Part shown: positions 30,884-32,402 of the stretch, in pieces
Numbering within the stretch: the first letter of the stretch is position 1
How the letters are laid out: each line of letters starts with the position of its first letter
Source of the DNA: a virus
Length of the DNA: 32,402 nucleotides
IMG/VR virus record: IMGVR_UViG_3300025483_000045
Coordinates: 1 to 32,402 of that record
Strand: one strand, 5' to 3'
Program-made: the position numbers and the translations under genes
Notes under the pieces: generated by a model
What the model was told of the DNA's origin: nothing
Seen by the model: only the letters and a program-made list of their open reading frames with translations
The model's database searches: none

Positions 30884-30909
30884 TCAAGCGGGGCGAAAGC
30901 CCCACCACC
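30879..30909 (+). repeat. Intergenic hairpin repeat, copy 2
   Basis: GGGGC-GAAA-GCCCC at 30890-30903, inside a 31-base repeat of 30630-30660 (offset 249). It begins at the stop codon of the 69-residue gene and ends shortly before the ribosome site of the next gene (AAAAGGG). Confidence 0.8.
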
Positions 30910-30924
30910 TAAAAGGGTATTAAT

Positions 30925-31089
30925 ATGTTGGATGCGTGTGAAGTTTTAGTTTGTAACAAGTGTAAAGCAGATCAGTTAAGTGCGTGTAGTGAATTTAAAG
31001 CTAGTAAAGGGTACGATTCCTACTGTTGGAGTTGCGAAAGTAATTGTAATAAAGAATTAATTTTAGTTGGGGAATACGATGAAAGATAG
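30925..31089 (+). CDS. Small Cys-rich putative zinc-ribbon protein, 54 aa
   Basis: A 54-residue frame with seven Cys, including CNKC (residues 10-13) and CWSC (34-37), the likely four zinc ligands, plus an extra Cys at residues 5, 21 and 41. AAAAGGG lies seven bases before ATG 30925. The stop overlaps the next gene by 11 bases. No family recognised. It belongs to the set of Cys-pair proteins in this operon. Confidence 0.65.
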   Translation: MLDACEVLVCNKCKADQLSACSEFKASKGYDSYCWSCESNCNKELILVGEYDER

Positions 31090-31297
31090 AGAGCAGTATT
31101 ATTGTGGCGAATGTAGTGGCGACTGTTACGGCGAAGTGCATGATTTTAATCAAGATGGTGAAGCCTGGGGTTCTAATTTTAGAGTAGAATGCGAACAGTT
31201 CCTAAGCTCTTGTTGTGGATCAATTATGTTTTATCGTAAAAATAATGTTGGCGATCTGTCTGGTGAAGTACCTATGGAGCAAGCGTATTATGGATAG
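31079..31297 (+). CDS. Small Cys-rich early protein, 72 aa
   Basis: Begins MKDREQYYCGECSGDCYGEV, with CxxC and a third Cys, then a SSCCGS segment near residue 45; a metal site from these four or five Cys is likely. ATG 31079 has GGGGA about five bases upstream. A TTG at 31067 would add four residues. It overlaps both neighbours (11 and 8 bases). Acidic overall. Function unknown. Confidence 0.65.
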   Translation: MKDREQYYCGECSGDCYGEVHDFNQDGEAWGSNFRVECEQFLSSCCGSIMFYRKNNVGDLSGEVPMEQAYYG

Positions 31298-31526
31298 CCT
31301 GGTGCATGTTATAACTCGTGCTAATGATTTATTGGAGTCTATCGAAAATGGTGATGCCAATATTGAAATAGCATTTTATGCTTTAGAAGGTATACTGCAA
31401 TCATTAGTTAAAATTGAATTTGATAATATTAATAGTGTAGTTAGTGAATTAGCTTTTGAAGAACAAGATAGAAAACTAGGCATTCGTTTAGTTGTTAATA
31501 ACCTGGAGAGTAATGATGAAAACTAA
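31290..31526 (+). CDS. Small helical early protein, 78 aa
   Basis: Start ATG 31290 overlaps the previous stop. The product, MDSLVHVITRANDLLESI onward, is all-helical and acidic (GDANIEIAFYALEGILQSLV, FEEQDRKLGIRL), ending SNDEN. No family recognised. A longer frame from 31215 lies inside the previous gene and is unlikely. The last bases contain the GGAG ribosome site of the next gene. Confidence 0.6.
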   Translation: MDSLVHVITRANDLLESIENGDANIEIAFYALEGILQSLVKIEFDNINSVVSELAFEEQDRKLGIRLVVNNLESNDEN

Positions 31527-31758
31527 AATATTGGCCGAAGAATCAAACGTCCTGGATGATAGCAGTGCAGGTGATGCACTATCTGCAGAATTGCGCGAAG
31601 CGTATATCGAAGTAGACCTTATACATTCTATAAAATCATACCTTAATGAGTACCCTGGTTATGACCGTGAAGGTTTTATTTTAACAATTACTTCTTATGC
31701 TGAAGAAGTTTTTGATACCCAGGGTGATCCAGAAGCAGAAAAAGGACTGCCATTCTAA
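31513..31758 (+). CDS. Small acidic early protein ending in GLPF, 81 aa
   Basis: Acidic protein (MMKTKILAEESNVLDDSS, 'LREAYIEVDLIHSIKSYLNE'), with ATG at 31513 or 31516 after GGAG at 31505-31508. It ends DPEAEKGLPF. That tail recalls the SSB-type tip (D/E-rich, then x-PF), like DDDVPF of the SSB-like protein and DKELPF at 158, so it may bind the same host partners. The stop overlaps the next start as TAATG. Confidence 0.6.
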   Translation: MMKTKILAEESNVLDDSSAGDALSAELREAYIEVDLIHSIKSYLNEYPGYDREGFILTITSYAEEVFDTQGDPEAEKGLPF

Positions 31759-32057
31759 TGACAAAAGAAGCAACTTTTAAACCTATAGACTTTGAGCATA
31801 GAGGTACTAGGTATCAAAAGCATCATCATAAAATGGTCGGCGGTAGCAAGCGTTTTATATCTGATACAGCTTGCCCGAAGTGCGGCGAGTATCTAAGGGT
31901 ATGGAGAGGCCAGCGTAACGGAGAAAAGACATCGGCTTGTAAGGGTTGTTATGTCGATAACAAGAATAAATCTATAGATAACACCCAGGCTGATAAGCGC
32001 AGAGCAATAGAGGCTCATCAAGAGCGAACAAGAGATTTAGAATGGGAGTTAATGTAA
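31758..32057 (+). CDS. Putative zinc-binding early protein, 99 aa, paralogue of the 158-502 gene
   Basis: Shares with the 158-502 product the N-terminal EHRG-x-RY-x-KH segment, RFISD, a CPKCGEYLRVW ribbon start, a second pair (ACKGC) and KRRAIEAHQER. Here the protein stops soon after that segment (DLEWELM), while the other copy reads on. Identity looks like about half of positions, so these are diverged copies, not alleles from recent mutation. TAATG overlaps link it to both neighbours. Function unknown. Confidence 0.7.
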   Translation: MTKEATFKPIDFEHRGTRYQKHHHKMVGGSKRFISDTACPKCGEYLRVWRGQRNGEKTSACKGCYVDNKNKSIDNTQADKRRAIEAHQERTRDLEWELM

Positions 32058-32182
32058 TGCAAATAACGTACAAAGGGTATTGCGCACTAGGTGGTGATTC
32101 TAACCCCGCACTTTGGAAGAGGGATATATACTTGGGCAAGTGGTATATGCATACAGCGTATTACATGAGGACGTGGCGGTAA
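32057..32182 (+). CDS. Very small basic aromatic protein, 41 aa
   Basis: A 41-residue frame, ATG 32057 overlapping the previous TAA and its own TAA overlapping an ATG at 32182. The product starts MQITYKGYCALGGDSNPALW and is rich in Tyr/Trp (DIYLGKWYMH, TAYYMRTW). Both ends match the TAATG coupling of the operon. It is absent from the left-hand version of this region, where the zinc-ribbon gene runs straight into the shared repeat. No family recognised. Confidence 0.55.
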   Translation: MQITYKGYCALGGDSNPALWKRDIYLGKWYMHTAYYMRTWR

Positions 32183-32402
32183 TGGCAGTGCGGCTAATTT
32201 TGGCCGCTTATAGAAACTCAAAAGGAAAACAACTAATGACTACAATGACTAATATTCACCACATTACAAAATTAACCACGTCAAGTGTACCTGGAGGATC
32301 GATCATCATTAACTTTGAAACTGACTATGGAGGGCATGGTTCGGTTACTTTCTTTCCTAGTAAGTTAACCAACAAAACAGAGCTATTACAGCTATTGAAA
32401 CA
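32180..32402. repeat. Right copy of the end-to-end repeat
   Basis: Matches 469-691 except at 32187 and 32295 and continues to the last base of the window. This is the overlap that would close the sequence into a circle of about 31,711 bp. Confidence 0.9.
32236..32402 (+). CDS. Partial second copy of the 65-aa early gene (cut by the window end)
   Basis: Same protein as 525-722 from its first Met, with one synonymous difference (Gly GGA here, GGC there). It is cut after 55 full codons by the end of the window. AAGGA lies nine bases before the ATG; ATG 32182, overlapping the 41-residue gene's stop, is an alternative start in the same frame. If the sequence is circular this is the same gene as 525-722, not a duplicate. 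Confidence 0.7.
   Translation, partial: MTTMTNIHHITKLTTSSVPGGSIIINFETDYGGHGSVTFFPSKLTNKTELLQLLK

Noticed and set aside
1-32402. Integrase, reverse transcriptase/diversity-generating element, DNA or RNA polymerase
   Set aside because: No reading frame shows the motifs of these proteins, and no template/variable repeat pair was seen near the fibre genes despite the BPP-1-like head genes.
1-32402. CRISPR array, tRNA or rRNA genes
   Set aside because: No regularly spaced repeat-spacer pattern, tRNA cloverleaf or conserved rRNA segment was found; the only regular repeats are the short origin repeats.

Overview
The window looks like a nearly complete genome, about 31.7 kb, of a small podovirus (short-tailed dsDNA phage) with a host that is probably a proteobacterium. 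The basis is a full virion gene set of T7/BPP-1 type: portal, Bbp19-like protein, scaffold, capsid protein, gp11- and gp12-like tail proteins, three internal virion proteins, a gp17-type fibre base and terminase. Replication and recombination genes are of lambda/P22 type (Erf, NinB, NinG, an O-like initiator). I see no DNA or RNA polymerase, integrase, tRNA or CRISPR, so host polymerases must do the synthesis. The two ends overlap: about 223 bp at 469-691 recur at 32180-32402 with two differences, both synonymous in the downstream reading frame. The map therefore closes as a circle of about 31,711 bp, with bases 1-468 as a divergent alternative version of the region just before the right end.

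Layout: (1) 30.48 kb to the right end, continuing through the left end to 1.23 kb, is a rightward early operon of very small genes, most overlapping as TAATG or ATGA. Many encode Cys-rich putative zinc-binding proteins. (2) A control region at 30.34-30.48 kb holds a strong rightward promoter and several palindromes. (3) Leftward from 30.34 to 27.2 kb lie a small ORF, a Cro/YdaS-like HTH protein, Erf, a one-helix micropeptide, an SSB-like protein, a GSKPRP protein, an O-like initiator with a lambda-style origin inside its gene, NinB and NinG. (4) 27.2-26.1 kb is the lysis block (XhlA-like protein, holin, M15 peptidase). (5) 26.1-22.4 kb holds a 1077-residue tail/structural protein with a TIGR03790-like domain and a small accessory protein. 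(6) 22.4-16 kb covers terminase, several small conserved genes (three sharing an RRSL...LGA tail), portal, Bbp19-like protein and scaffold. (7) 16.0-14.6 kb is an insulated capsid unit: terminator, promoter, structured leader, capsid gene, 84-residue head protein, terminator. (8) 14.6-1.23 kb holds tail tube, nozzle, internal virion proteins, a 2084-residue polyvalent ejection protein with ADP-ribosyltransferase-like domains, and fibre genes, ending at a hairpin shared with the converging early operon.

Working model: the phage injects its DNA together with the polyvalent protein. The rightward promoter starts host-takeover genes. The leftward operon provides an initiator that binds iterons inside its own gene, plus Erf/SSB/Nin recombination functions, and then runs into lysis and virion genes. 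The capsid unit has its own promoter for high expression. The most notable points are the polyvalent protein, the intragenic origin, the TIGR03790-like domain in a tail protein, the tandem LGA-tail gene family and an apparent excess of CCWGG sites.
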